A stretch of 64,000 bases of DNA from CALDTK01 sp965215115 (GTDB taxonomy: Bacteria; Bacteroidota; Bacteroidia; Chitinophagales; Saprospiraceae), in assembly GCA_965215115.1 (NCBI GenBank), contig OZ244050.1:2852001-2916000 (forward strand), given 5' to 3'. Made by a program: the position numbers and the translations under genes. Position 1 is the first letter of the stretch. Each line of letters opens with the position of its first letter. The notes beneath the pieces were generated by a model. The model made no database searches. It worked only from the letters and a program-made list of their open reading frames with translations, and was not told the DNA's origin. This document shows, in pieces, positions 25,255-33,189 of this stretch.

Positions 25255-26648
25255 CCAAGCGCGACACCGACCTCCCGCCCTGCGAAAAGCTACTCCCCGC
25301 CCTGGCCGGCGTCCCGCACGTGCACTACCTGCGCCGGTGGGGCGGCTCGCCGTGGGACTTGATCGTGGGCTTTCCGGAAGAGAAGATCCGCGGGCGCCCT
25401 TCGGTCCGTGAGGTGCGGCGTACCATAGCGCGCAGGCAGTCCACGCTACCCAAGCAGGACACGGCCGCCCTGGACCTCCCGGCCTTCACCAGCGGCTGGC
25501 TCGGCTACGTCGCCTACGAGTACGCCCGGCAGATCGACCCCACGCTCGCCATGGACCTCGACGATTTCGCGAACGACATCTACCTCGGCTACTACCACGG
25601 TTGCCTGGCTACGCATACGCCTTCCGGCAAAACCTACTGTTTCGCGAGTGAACAAGAGCAGGCCGAGGGCATTGAGGCCACGTTCTGCTTGCTGTACGAG
25701 ACGTTTCTCTCGCGCGACGTAGAGATCTACGAAGAGGCGGCATTCGCAGCGACGTGCAGCCCGGCCCCGCTTTCGACCGCTGCCGATTTCGAGCGCGGCG
25801 TTACCGCTGTACGGGAAGCCATCCTCGCGGGCGACCTGTTCCAGGCCAACCTAACACGGTCCATCGAACTGCACTCCCCGGCGTTCGACCAGGGGGCCGC
25901 CATCCGTTTTGCCGAAAGGCTCTTCGCCCGAACCGACGCGCCCTTCGCAGGACTACTGCAGTACATCGGGACGACCATCGTCTCCGCCTCGCCGGAGCGC
26001 TTCTTCCGCGTCGAGCATTGCGCGCAGGGCCTGCGCGCGGTGGCCGAACCGATCAAAGGGACGCGTCCCCGCAGCTCGGACCCGGCCGAAGACGCGCGCC
26101 TCGCCGCCGAACTGCTCGCCTCCGAGAAGGACCGCGCGGAGAACGTGATGATCGCCGACCTCGTCCGCAACGACCTGAGTCGCGTGTGTACCGACGAGAG
26201 CATCGCCGTCGAGCGGCTCTGCGAGCTGCGGAGTTTCGCGAGTGTCCATCACCTCGTCACGACGGTGAGTGGGGTGCTGCGGCCGGGCCTTTCCGCGCTC
26301 GACGCCCTGCTGGCGCAGTTTCCCTGCGGCTCGATCACGGGGGCGCCCAAGGCGGCGGCCATGGACCTGATCGCGCGACTCGAGCAGCGCCGACGCGGGG
26401 TCTACTGCGGGGCCATCGGCTTTGTCGACGACCGCGGTCACGCCGATTTCTCGGTCGCGATCCGCACGGCGAGCCTGCGCTACGGCTCGCGGTTCGGGGA
26501 CGGAGCCGACGATCGCGACCTCCCCCCCGGGGCCGCCAGCCTGCGCTACGGCGTCGGGGGCGGCATCACCACGCTCAGCGACCCGGCCGGGGAGTACCGC
26601 GAGACCGAGCACAAGGCCGCCGATCTCCTGCGAGCTTTGCGGCCGTGA
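25251..26648 (+). CDS. pabB: Aminodeoxychorismate synthase component I
   Basis: A 465-residue chorismate-binding enzyme. The C-terminal half carries AGDLFQANLTRS, SASPERFF, EPIKGTRPR, KDRAENVMIADLVRNDLSR, GSITGAPK and a final GGGITTLS block. It makes 4-amino-4-deoxychorismate from chorismate with ammonia from PabA. It is called PabB rather than TrpE because it sits in one overlapping row with a PabA-type amidotransferase and a PabC-type lyase; chemistry-level distinction from sequence alone is weaker. The start is GTG overlapping the previous stop. Mini-hairpin copies at 25619 (antisense, PSGKT) and 25907 (sense, FAER). Confidence 0.88.
   Translation: MTKRDTDLPPCEKLLPALAGVPHVHYLRRWGGSPWDLIVGFPEEKIRGRPSVREVRRTIARRQSTLPKQDTAALDLPAFTSGWLGYVAYEYARQIDPTLAMDLDDFANDIYLGYYHGCLATHTPSGKTYCFASEQEQAEGIEATFCLLYETFLSRDVEIYEEAAFAATCSPAPLSTAADFERGVTAVREAILAGDLFQANLTRSIELHSPAFDQGAAIRFAERLFARTDAPFAGLLQYIGTTIVSASPERFFRVEHCAQGLRAVAEPIKGTRPRSSDPAEDARLAAELLASEKDRAENVMIADLVRNDLSRVCTDESIAVERLCELRSFASVHHLVTTVSGVLRPGLSALDALLAQFPCGSITGAPKAAAMDLIARLEQRRRGVYCGAIGFVDDRGHADFSVAIRTASLRYGSRFGDGADDRDLPPGAASLRYGVGGGITTLSDPAGEYRETEHKAADLLRALRP
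25619..25632 (-). repeat. Mini-hairpin, GCC/GGC stem, GGAA loop
   Basis: Antisense in pabB; codes for PSGKT. Confidence 0.8.
25907..25920 (+). repeat. Mini-hairpin, GCC/GGC stem, GAAA loop
   Basis: Sense in pabB; codes for FAER. Confidence 0.85.
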
Positions 26649-27268
26649 TCCTCGTGCTCGACAATCGCGACTCGTTCGTGCACAACCTCGCGCGCTACGT
26701 GCGGCTCGCGGGCGCCCGTACCGAGGTCATCCGCTCGACCGAGCTGACGGTGGCGCGGGTTTTGGCGGAAGCCCCCACCGGCGTCGTGCTCTCGCCCGGG
26801 CCGGGGCGCCCCGAGGACGCCGGCATCTGTATTGACCTCATCCGCGCCGCGCCCGAGCTACCTATATATGGTGTCTGCCTCGGGCACCAGTGCCTCGCCG
26901 AGGCGTACGGCGGGCGCACGGTCCGCTCGGGTGACCCGACGCACGGGCGCGCGAGCGCGCTGGTGCACGACGGGGACGAGATGTTTGCGGGCGTCCCGCG
27001 GGAGTTCGCGGCCGGTCGCTACCACTCGCTCACGGTAGAGCCCGGTGCGGGGCTGGTGGTTACGGCCCGGACGCTGGGTGGGGAGGTGATGGCGATGCGG
27101 CACCGGCGGGCGCCGCACTGGGGGGTGCAGTTCCATCCGGAGAGTTTGCTGACGCCCGAGGGACAGGTCATGGTCGATACTTTCGTGCGGCTATGCAAGT
27201 CGAGTATGCCCCGCACTACTGGCGCAACGGACGGCTGTACGCCGGTGGTGAGTCCGCGCCTGCACTGA
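26645..27268 (+). CDS. pabA: Glutamine amidotransferase, aminodeoxychorismate synthase component II
   Basis: A 207-residue class I glutamine amidotransferase starting at a GTG that overlaps the pabB stop (GTGA). The sequence begins ILVLDNRDSFVHNLARY. The nucleophile cysteine is in YGVCLGHQC and the His/Glu of the triad in GVQFHPES, with LSPGPGRPEDAG as the oxyanion-loop region. It releases ammonia from glutamine for PabB and could also serve TrpE, as in other bacteria. Its last 76 bases overlap the next gene. A sense mini-hairpin variant with GGAA loop encodes VLAEA at 26760. Confidence 0.9.
   Translation: MILVLDNRDSFVHNLARYVRLAGARTEVIRSTELTVARVLAEAPTGVVLSPGPGRPEDAGICIDLIRAAPELPIYGVCLGHQCLAEAYGGRTVRSGDPTHGRASALVHDGDEMFAGVPREFAAGRYHSLTVEPGAGLVVTARTLGGEVMAMRHRRAPHWGVQFHPESLLTPEGQVMVDTFVRLCKSSMPRTTGATDGCTPVVSPRLH
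26760..26773 (+). repeat. Mini-hairpin, GGC/GCC stem, GGAA loop
   Basis: Sense in pabA; codes for VLAEA. Confidence 0.8.
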
Positions 27269-27978
27269 GCGGCTACGGCCTCGGCGACGGCGTGTTCGAG
27301 ACGATCGCCTTCCGGCAAAACACCCTAGAGTACTTCGACGAGCACATGGCCCGCTTGCATTCGGCGGCCAGCTACTTCAACTTAAGCTCAGTGCCCTCTG
27401 CCGCGCAACTCAAACGCGCCACGCTCGAACTCCTCGATACGATCAAGCCGCGTACCAACTACCGCATCCGCGTCACCGTGAGTCGATTGGGCACCAGCAC
27501 CGATGTCACCATTGGATACGCCCGTCTCGAACCGGTAGACGCAGCCCCCCGCACCCTCGTCCTCACCGACATCCTCCGCCCGGCCGGCAACCCCACCGCC
27601 CGCTTCAAGACCCTCGCCTACACCGACCATCTCGACGCGCAACGCGGTCTTGCCGCGGGCCAGGAGGCGCTGTTGCTCAATCAGTGGGGCAGGGTAGCCT
27701 GCTCGGCATTCGCGAATGTGTACGCCTACGTGGACGGCGTTTGGATCACGCCGAGCGTGAGCGAAGGCGCGCTCCCGGGCATCATACGGGGACAGGTTTT
27801 GGCGAAAGCCGAACAGGTGTTGGGCGTTGGAAATCTGCAAGGCCAAAGCGTCATCGAAGGTCAAATAACACTCGGCACCTTCAGCGAGGCGCCCTTGCTG
27901 ATGAGCAATAGTCTGCGAGGCCTCGTGGCGTGTCGTCTGGCGCCCCGTTCGACTGGCTCCGGCCAGCAGGGCGCCTAA
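27193..27978 (+). CDS. pabC: Aminotransferase class IV, aminodeoxychorismate lyase
   Basis: A 261-residue fold-type IV PLP protein: GYGLGDGVFET near the N-terminus, the presumed PLP lysine in FKTLAYTDHLD, EALLLNQWGRVACSAFANVY, and TPSVSEGALPGIIRG. As the third gene after pabB and pabA it should release pyruvate from aminodeoxychorismate to give p-aminobenzoate for folate. The ATG at 27193 overlaps pabA by 76 bases, unusually long but consistent with the conserved N-terminus. GRVACSA departs from the more usual V-x-E-G/S motif after LLLN. Mini-hairpin copies: 27307 (antisense) and 27797 (sense VLAKA). Confidence 0.82.
   Translation: MQVEYAPHYWRNGRLYAGGESAPALSGYGLGDGVFETIAFRQNTLEYFDEHMARLHSAASYFNLSSVPSAAQLKRATLELLDTIKPRTNYRIRVTVSRLGTSTDVTIGYARLEPVDAAPRTLVLTDILRPAGNPTARFKTLAYTDHLDAQRGLAAGQEALLLNQWGRVACSAFANVYAYVDGVWITPSVSEGALPGIIRGQVLAKAEQVLGVGNLQGQSVIEGQITLGTFSEAPLLMSNSLRGLVACRLAPRSTGSGQQGA
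27307..27320 (-). repeat. Mini-hairpin, GCC/GGC stem, GGAA loop
   Basis: Antisense in pabC; codes for AFRQN. Confidence 0.8.
27797..27810 (+). repeat. Mini-hairpin, canonical 14-mer
   Basis: Sense in pabC; codes for VLAKA. Confidence 0.9.
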
Positions 27979-28029
27979 CGTAAGCTAACAGCCGCGGCCG
28001 CTGCCCGGAGGCAGCCGAACGGCGACCCC

Positions 28030-29808
28030 CTACTCCACCCGCATCACCGGCAAGCGCCCGACACCACTCTCGTAATGCTCACTCCGCTCGTACAGCCACC
28101 GCAACTGCGCCTCCGCGTTTTGCCGAAAGGCCGCATCCCCCTCGCGCATGGCCTCGAACTCGGCCCTCAGCCTCGGTTGCGACCGCAGCATCCCGGCCGC
28201 GGTCTCCTCGAAGACGTAGGCGCTGAAGTGCTCCTTGCCCTGTAGCCAACTGTCGAACAGCCCCCACGCGAAGTAGCTGTCCGGCGCCTCGGGCTCCAGC
28301 GTCGCGGCGAGCACCTGCAGATTGTCGGCCGTGACCTCGACGAGGAGATCGCCGGGACGCGCGTTCACCACCGTGGGCTTGCGACTCACCCGTACGCCGT
28401 GGTGGAGGTAGTGCCCCTCGTAGGGCCTGGCGGTCGTCTGGTAGTCCTCGACGTGGTAGGCGACGGCGGAGAGGGTCGTGTCGCCCCGCAACACGGAGTT
28501 GGAGTCGGGCAGGTCGCGCAACACGAGCCCGGCGTAGGCCTTCGGGACGTAGTAGTAGCGCGGCCGCTCGATCGACACGGCCGGCGTAGCGTAGCTGCGG
28601 AAAGGCACGCGCGCCGAGATCGGCTGCTGCTGGTCGTAGCGCAGGCGCTCGCCGCCGGTCACGACGCTGCGCTCGCGGAGGGCCCGATAGCCCCGGAAGT
28701 CGAGCGTGTCGGCACGCGTCGCGTCGACGCTCCACCTCAGTACGACGCTGTCGGCGGCGAACAGCTCGGCCGCGTTCTCGGCACGCAGTTGCTTGACCTC
28801 GGCGAGGTTGGCCAGCCAGAACTCGATGGCGCTCTCGAGGAAGGCTTGCGTCGAGCGCACGCGCGCCGCGAAGGGCTTCAGCATGTGCGCCTCCGAGACG
28901 AAGCCGATGGTGTGCCCGAGACTCGTAAATCCCGTCGAGTACCGCGGACTTTCGACGAAGATGTCAATGCCGCCCTCCTGCGGCGGACCGTCGGCGTTAA
29001 CGTAGGGCACGATGGGGTGGCCCCTGGCCTCGACGGCTTTGTACAGCGCCGGTTCCATCCGCTTTCGCAAAAACGGCCCGAGCACCGGCCCGAGCTTCTC
29101 GTACTGGGTCGCGATCACGGTCATGACGTACGGGTAGTCCGCGCCATTGGTGGTGTGCGTGTCAATGAACACGTCCGGGTCGAGCTCGCGCAGGTAGCGC
29201 GTGAGGGTCTGCGTGTTGCGGCTGTCGCGCTTGACGAAGTCCCGGTTGAGGTCGAGGTTCTGCGCGTTGCCGCGAAAACCGTAGCTCTTCGGACCGTTCT
29301 GGTTGGCGCGCGTCATCGCGCCGCGGTTCAGCATCCCGCCGATGTTGAAGGCCGGGACGATGACGATGGCGTTGTCGCCGAGCGCGACCTCGGCGAGGGT
29401 TCCGACGAGGAGTTCGCGGGCCAGCATCATGCTCGCGTCGACGCCGCAGGGCTCGCCGGCGTGGATGCCGTTGTTGATGAGGAGGCTCTGCCCGGCGGTG
29501 GTCCCGGAGGCGGAGACGCCGCCGTCGCTGATGACGAAGGCCAGCAGCGGGTAGTGCGTATCGCTCTCGCCAATATCGACGAGGCGGCAGCGCTCAGGGT
29601 AGGCTTTCGCCAAAACCTCGTAGTACGCGATCGCCTCGGGGTAGGTGGTCGTGCTGAGGGTGTCCCGCTCGAAGGGGGTGAGGTAGGCCGGGCGGTCCGG
29701 CAGGGTAGTGCGCGGTTGGGCCGAACCGGCGCTGATACTGCAAAACACCAATACCGCGCCACCGAGGCATTGGCCCAACCGATACTTTAACCTCCCTTTA
29801 AGACCCAT
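28030..29808 (-). CDS. Secreted M14-family zinc carboxypeptidase
   Basis: A 592-residue protein. The ATG at 29808 starts a signal peptide (MGLKGRLKYRLGQ...GSAQ). Zinc ligands are visible in NNGIHAGEPCG (H-x-x-E) and in DVFIDTHTTNGAD (second His); the RDF of LNRDFVKRDS matches the substrate-binding arginine region. The catalytic glutamate is probably in GFVSEAHM. After about residue 380 the C-terminal part is beta-rich and unassigned. M14 enzymes trim C-terminal residues from peptides; this one acts outside the cytoplasm. Divergent from the large metallopeptidase gene with about 110 bases between starts. Mini-hairpin copies: 28118 and 29602. Confidence 0.87.
   Translation of the reverse strand: MGLKGRLKYRLGQCLGGAVLVFCSISAGSAQPRTTLPDRPAYLTPFERDTLSTTTYPEAIAYYEVLAKAYPERCRLVDIGESDTHYPLLAFVISDGGVSASGTTAGQSLLINNGIHAGEPCGVDASMMLARELLVGTLAEVALGDNAIVIVPAFNIGGMLNRGAMTRANQNGPKSYGFRGNAQNLDLNRDFVKRDSRNTQTLTRYLRELDPDVFIDTHTTNGADYPYVMTVIATQYEKLGPVLGPFLRKRMEPALYKAVEARGHPIVPYVNADGPPQEGGIDIFVESPRYSTGFTSLGHTIGFVSEAHMLKPFAARVRSTQAFLESAIEFWLANLAEVKQLRAENAAELFAADSVVLRWSVDATRADTLDFRGYRALRERSVVTGGERLRYDQQQPISARVPFRSYATPAVSIERPRYYYVPKAYAGLVLRDLPDSNSVLRGDTTLSAVAYHVEDYQTTARPYEGHYLHHGVRVSRKPTVVNARPGDLLVEVTADNLQVLAATLEPEAPDSYFAWGLFDSWLQGKEHFSAYVFEETAAGMLRSQPRLRAEFEAMREGDAAFRQNAEAQLRWLYERSEHYESGVGRLPVMRVE
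28118..28131 (+). repeat. Mini-hairpin, GCC/GGC stem, GAAA loop
   Basis: Antisense near the 3' end of the M14 peptidase gene; codes for AFRQN. Confidence 0.85.
29602..29615 (-). repeat. Mini-hairpin, canonical 14-mer
   Basis: Sense in the M14 peptidase gene; codes for VLAKA. Confidence 0.9.
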
Positions 29809-29886
29809 ACGCCCGGTGAAAGTAGCTAAAGTAGTGGCCTCGTGCGTTTTGGAGGGTGCTGCCCCCGGCGGCACGACCGTAGCAGG

Positions 29887-29900
29887 TTTTCACGAAAGTG
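29887..29900 (+). repeat. Mini-hairpin, CAC/GTG stem, GAAA loop
   Basis: Non-coding leader of the large metallopeptidase gene, 18 bases before its ATG. Confidence 0.75.
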
Positions 29901-29918
29901 GCCCCCAAACAACGACAC

Positions 29919-32900
29919 ATGCCCACCATCAAGTCCCATCTCACCTCCCACGGCTGGCAGTACCTCGCCTTCGCGCTCCTGGTCGCCTTCACGGTGGTCT
30001 CGCGCAAGGCCGAGGCGCAGTACTTCGGACAGAACAAACCCCGCTACGAGCGTTTCGACTGGCGGGCCTACCAGACGCCTAACTTCGAGATCCTCAACTA
30101 CCTCGAGGCCGGGGACGGCGGTGTCAACCCGCGCCTCAACTGGATCGGGCAGCTCTCCGAGGACTGGTACGCCAACCACAGCCGCGTGCTCGGGGACACG
30201 ATCGCCGGGCGCAACCTCATGCTGCTGTACAACAACCACGCGGACTTCCAGCAGACCAACGCCATCTCGGGCGGGATCTCGACCGGGACCGGCGGCGTGA
30301 CCGAGGCGTTCAAGAACCGCGTGATCTTCCCGTTCGCGATGTCGAACCACCAGACGGACCACGTGCTCGGGCACGAACTCGTGCACGCCTTCCAGTACGA
30401 CATCGTGCTGCGCGGGGACTCGACCAACATGCGCAACCTCGGCAACCTCCCACTGTGGATGGTCGAGGGCCTCGCGGAGTACATGTCGATCGGGCGCGTC
30501 GACGCCCACACGAGCATGTGGATGCGGGACGCCGTGCTCGAGGACGACATCCCGACGATGAAGAAGATGAACAACCCCAAGTACTTCCCCTACCGCTGGG
30601 GGCAGGCCTGGTGGGCGTTCGTGACGGGCCTCCGCGGCGACGACGTCATCCGGCCCCTCTTCGAGAAGACCGCGCAGTATGGGCTCGACTACGCGCTCAA
30701 GAGCGAACTCGGGATGCGGCAAAACCAGCTCGACACCCTCTGGATCGACGCCCTCGAGCGCACCTACGGCGAGTGGAACGACACGCGCAACTCGAACGCG
30801 CCGGCCGGCAAACTCCTCATCGACGACGAGCGCGGCGGCGGGGAGATGAACATTGCCCCGGTCGTGAGCCCGGACGGGCGCTACGTGATCTTCCTCTCGG
30901 AGAAGAACCTCTTCTCCATCGACCTCTTCCTGGCCGACGCCCGCACCGGCAAGATCATCCGGCAGGTGTCGAAGAAGACGCGCGCCGGGCACATCGACGA
31001 CTTCGCCTTCGTCGAGAGCGCCGGGACCTGGGCCCCGAAGTCGGACCGCTTCGCGTACGTCGGCGTGGCGAAGGGGCGCAACGTCCTGCTCGTCAACGAC
31101 GTCGAGCGCGGCCGCACCGTCGAGGAGTACGAGCTCCCGGGCCTGGAGGCCTTCGACAACCCGACGTGGAGCCCGGACGGCAAGACGATCGTCGTGGCCG
31201 GGCTCAAGGAGGGGCAGGTAGACCTGTACGAGTTTACGCTTTCCAGCAAAACGCTCCGCCAGCTCACCAACTCCTTCGAGTCCGAGATGCTGCCCTCGTT
31301 CAATGCCGATGGCTCGGAGATCGTCTTCGCGCAGGACGCCGCCACGGGCACGGGGATGGCCTCGCGGCTCGGGGCCTCCGGCGGGCACGACATCGCCGTG
31401 CTCGACGTCGCCTCCGGGGCGGTGACCGTCGTGCCGACCTTCGCCGGGGCCGACAACCTCAACCCGGGTTTCGACGACGAGGGCAACATCGTGTTCCTGA
31501 GCAACTACGACGGCTTCCGCGACATGTACCGCGTCACGCGCGACGGCGCCACCGTCTACCGCCTCACGGAACTCAAGACCGGCGTGAGCGGCATCACGGC
31601 CTACGCCCCGGCCATCAGCCTGAGCCCGCGCCGCGACCGCATCGCGTACACGTTCCTCGCCGACGGGAAGTACAGCATCTACTCCGCCAAGCGCGACGAC
31701 TTCCTCCAGACCCCCGTCACGGACCGCACCACGACCCTCGCCGCGGCGGTGCTCCCGACGCTCAACAAGCGCGCGCCCCTCGCGGTGGACACGTGGCTCC
31801 AGACGCGTGCGGACTCGCTGGCGCCGGAGACCTCCGGGGCCTACGTGCCCTTGAGCAATCCCTTTAAGCTCGACTTCATCGGCGGGGGCGCCGGCGTCGG
31901 GACGGCCGTCGGCAACCCGGGCCTCGGGACGCAGTTCGGGGCCGCCGGCGGGGTCAACGCCCTGTTCAGCGACGTGCTCGGCGGGCGGCAGCTGTTCACG
32001 GGCGTGAGCCTCAACGGGCAGATCTACGACTTCACGGGGCAGTTCGCCTACGTCAACCGCGAGCGACCCCTCGGGTACGGCTTCAGCTTCAGTCACGTGC
32101 CTTACCGCGGGGGCTTCTTCTCGCCGCAGGGCCGCATCGACACCGTGCCCGGCACCAGCTTCGAGGCCATCCGCTACGACCTCGTCGAGCGGCGCATCTT
32201 CGAGGACCGCCTCGGGGTCTTCGTCGACCGCCCGTTCTCGCGGACGCTGCGCGTCGAGGGCGGCGCGAGCTTCGCGTTCTACAACTCGCGCCAGGACGTG
32301 ACGCAGCTCTACTACGACCGCTTCGGCCGCGTCGTGTACCAGGAGCGCGAGCGCGACCGCGAGGCCGACCTGCCGAAGTTCAACCTCGGCTCGGTGAGCG
32401 CGGCGGTGGTCGGCGACAACAGCGTCATGGGGCTCGCGAGCCCGCTGCAGGGCTACCGCTTCCGCGTCGGCGTCGAGCAGCTCTTCGGGGACTTCGGCTA
32501 CACGCAGAGCACCGTCGACGGCCGCATCTACCGGCGCCTCAAGCCCGTGACCCTGGCCGCGCGCTTCGTGCACTACGGCCGCCACGGCATCGGCGAGGAA
32601 GGAGCGGGCCTGGCGTTCCCGTTCTACGTCGGCAACCAGTTCTTCGTGCGCGGTCTCGCCAACCAGAACGACGTCGCGGCACTCGGTGGCCTCAACAATT
32701 TCAACTTCAACGCCCTGGTCGGCAACAACATCGGGTTCGCGAACGCGGAGGTGCGCCTGCCGTTCACGGGGCCGCGGCGCCTGTCGCTCATCCCCCTCAA
32801 GGCGGTCTACTCCGAGCTCACGGCCTTCGTCGACGGGGGCCTCGCGTACGACGACTTTTCCGACGTGCGGCGCTACTTCGACGAGCGCGACCAGATGGGC

Positions 32901-33080
32901 GCCGACGGCGTGCCCCCGAGCAGCGACTTCGCGTCCTTGAGCCGCCCGATCCTCACGGCGGGCGTGAGCCTACGGGCCAACGTCGCCGGCGCCATCATCG
33001 TCGAGCCGTACTACGCGCGGGTGATTAACCAGCAGGGCGCCAACTGGCGCTTCGGGGTTAATCTCGTGCCTGGTTGGTAA
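29919..33080 (+). CDS. Secreted metallopeptidase fused to TolB-like propeller and Omp85-like barrel
   Basis: A protein of about 1053 residues. After a signal peptide (LAFALLVAFTVVSRKAEAQ) there is a peptidase-MA-like domain with HELVHAFQYD as the zinc site and WMVEGLAEY as likely third ligand. Residues ~300-620 carry at least four PD40/WD40-like repeats (VVSPDGRYVIFLS, TWSPDGKTIVVAG, SFNADGSEIVFAQ). The remainder is a beta-barrel rich in YRFRVGVEQLFGDFGY-type strands, ending near NWRFGVNLVPGW, like BamA/surface-antigen proteins. This would anchor a periplasmic or surface peptidase in the outer membrane. ATG 29919 is chosen; GTG 29898 is possible. A CAC/GTG mini-hairpin lies just upstream (29887) and a GCT/AGC one inside (31238). 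Confidence 0.85.
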   Translation: MPTIKSHLTSHGWQYLAFALLVAFTVVSRKAEAQYFGQNKPRYERFDWRAYQTPNFEILNYLEAGDGGVNPRLNWIGQLSEDWYANHSRVLGDTIAGRNLMLLYNNHADFQQTNAISGGISTGTGGVTEAFKNRVIFPFAMSNHQTDHVLGHELVHAFQYDIVLRGDSTNMRNLGNLPLWMVEGLAEYMSIGRVDAHTSMWMRDAVLEDDIPTMKKMNNPKYFPYRWGQAWWAFVTGLRGDDVIRPLFEKTAQYGLDYALKSELGMRQNQLDTLWIDALERTYGEWNDTRNSNAPAGKLLIDDERGGGEMNIAPVVSPDGRYVIFLSEKNLFSIDLFLADARTGKIIRQVSKKTRAGHIDDFAFVESAGTWAPKSDRFAYVGVAKGRNVLLVNDVERGRTVEEYELPGLEAFDNPTWSPDGKTIVVAGLKEGQVDLYEFTLSSKTLRQLTNSFESEMLPSFNADGSEIVFAQDAATGTGMASRLGASGGHDIAVLDVASGAVTVVPTFAGADNLNPGFDDEGNIVFLSNYDGFRDMYRVTRDGATVYRLTELKTGVSGITAYAPAISLSPRRDRIAYTFLADGKYSIYSAKRDDFLQTPVTDRTTTLAAAVLPTLNKRAPLAVDTWLQTRADSLAPETSGAYVPLSNPFKLDFIGGGAGVGTAVGNPGLGTQFGAAGGVNALFSDVLGGRQLFTGVSLNGQIYDFTGQFAYVNRERPLGYGFSFSHVPYRGGFFSPQGRIDTVPGTSFEAIRYDLVERRIFEDRLGVFVDRPFSRTLRVEGGASFAFYNSRQDVTQLYYDRFGRVVYQERERDREADLPKFNLGSVSAAVVGDNSVMGLASPLQGYRFRVGVEQLFGDFGYTQSTVDGRIYRRLKPVTLAARFVHYGRHGIGEEGAGLAFPFYVGNQFFVRGLANQNDVAALGGLNNFNFNALVGNNIGFANAEVRLPFTGPRRLSLIPLKAVYSELTAFVDGGLAYDDFSDVRRYFDERDQMGADGVPPSSDFASLSRPILTAGVSLRANVAGAIIVEPYYARVINQQGANWRFGVNLVPGW
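31238..31251 (-). repeat. Mini-hairpin, GCT/AGC stem, GGAA loop
   Basis: Antisense in the beta-propeller part of the metallopeptidase gene; codes for TLSSK. Confidence 0.75.
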
Positions 33081-33189
33081 GGTGGCGGCCACCCCCTTCT
33101 GCGGGGCGCTGCGAGTGACTGAAACCAACACGTGGTTTGTGTAAGCTCAATGAATCAGGAACAGCTGTGGGCGGTAAGTGGCCCCACCG

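Noticed and set aside
25251..26648. TrpE rather than PabB
   Set aside because: Direct overlap with pabA and pabC-type genes and absence of other trp genes favour PabB, although the motifs alone do not exclude TrpE.
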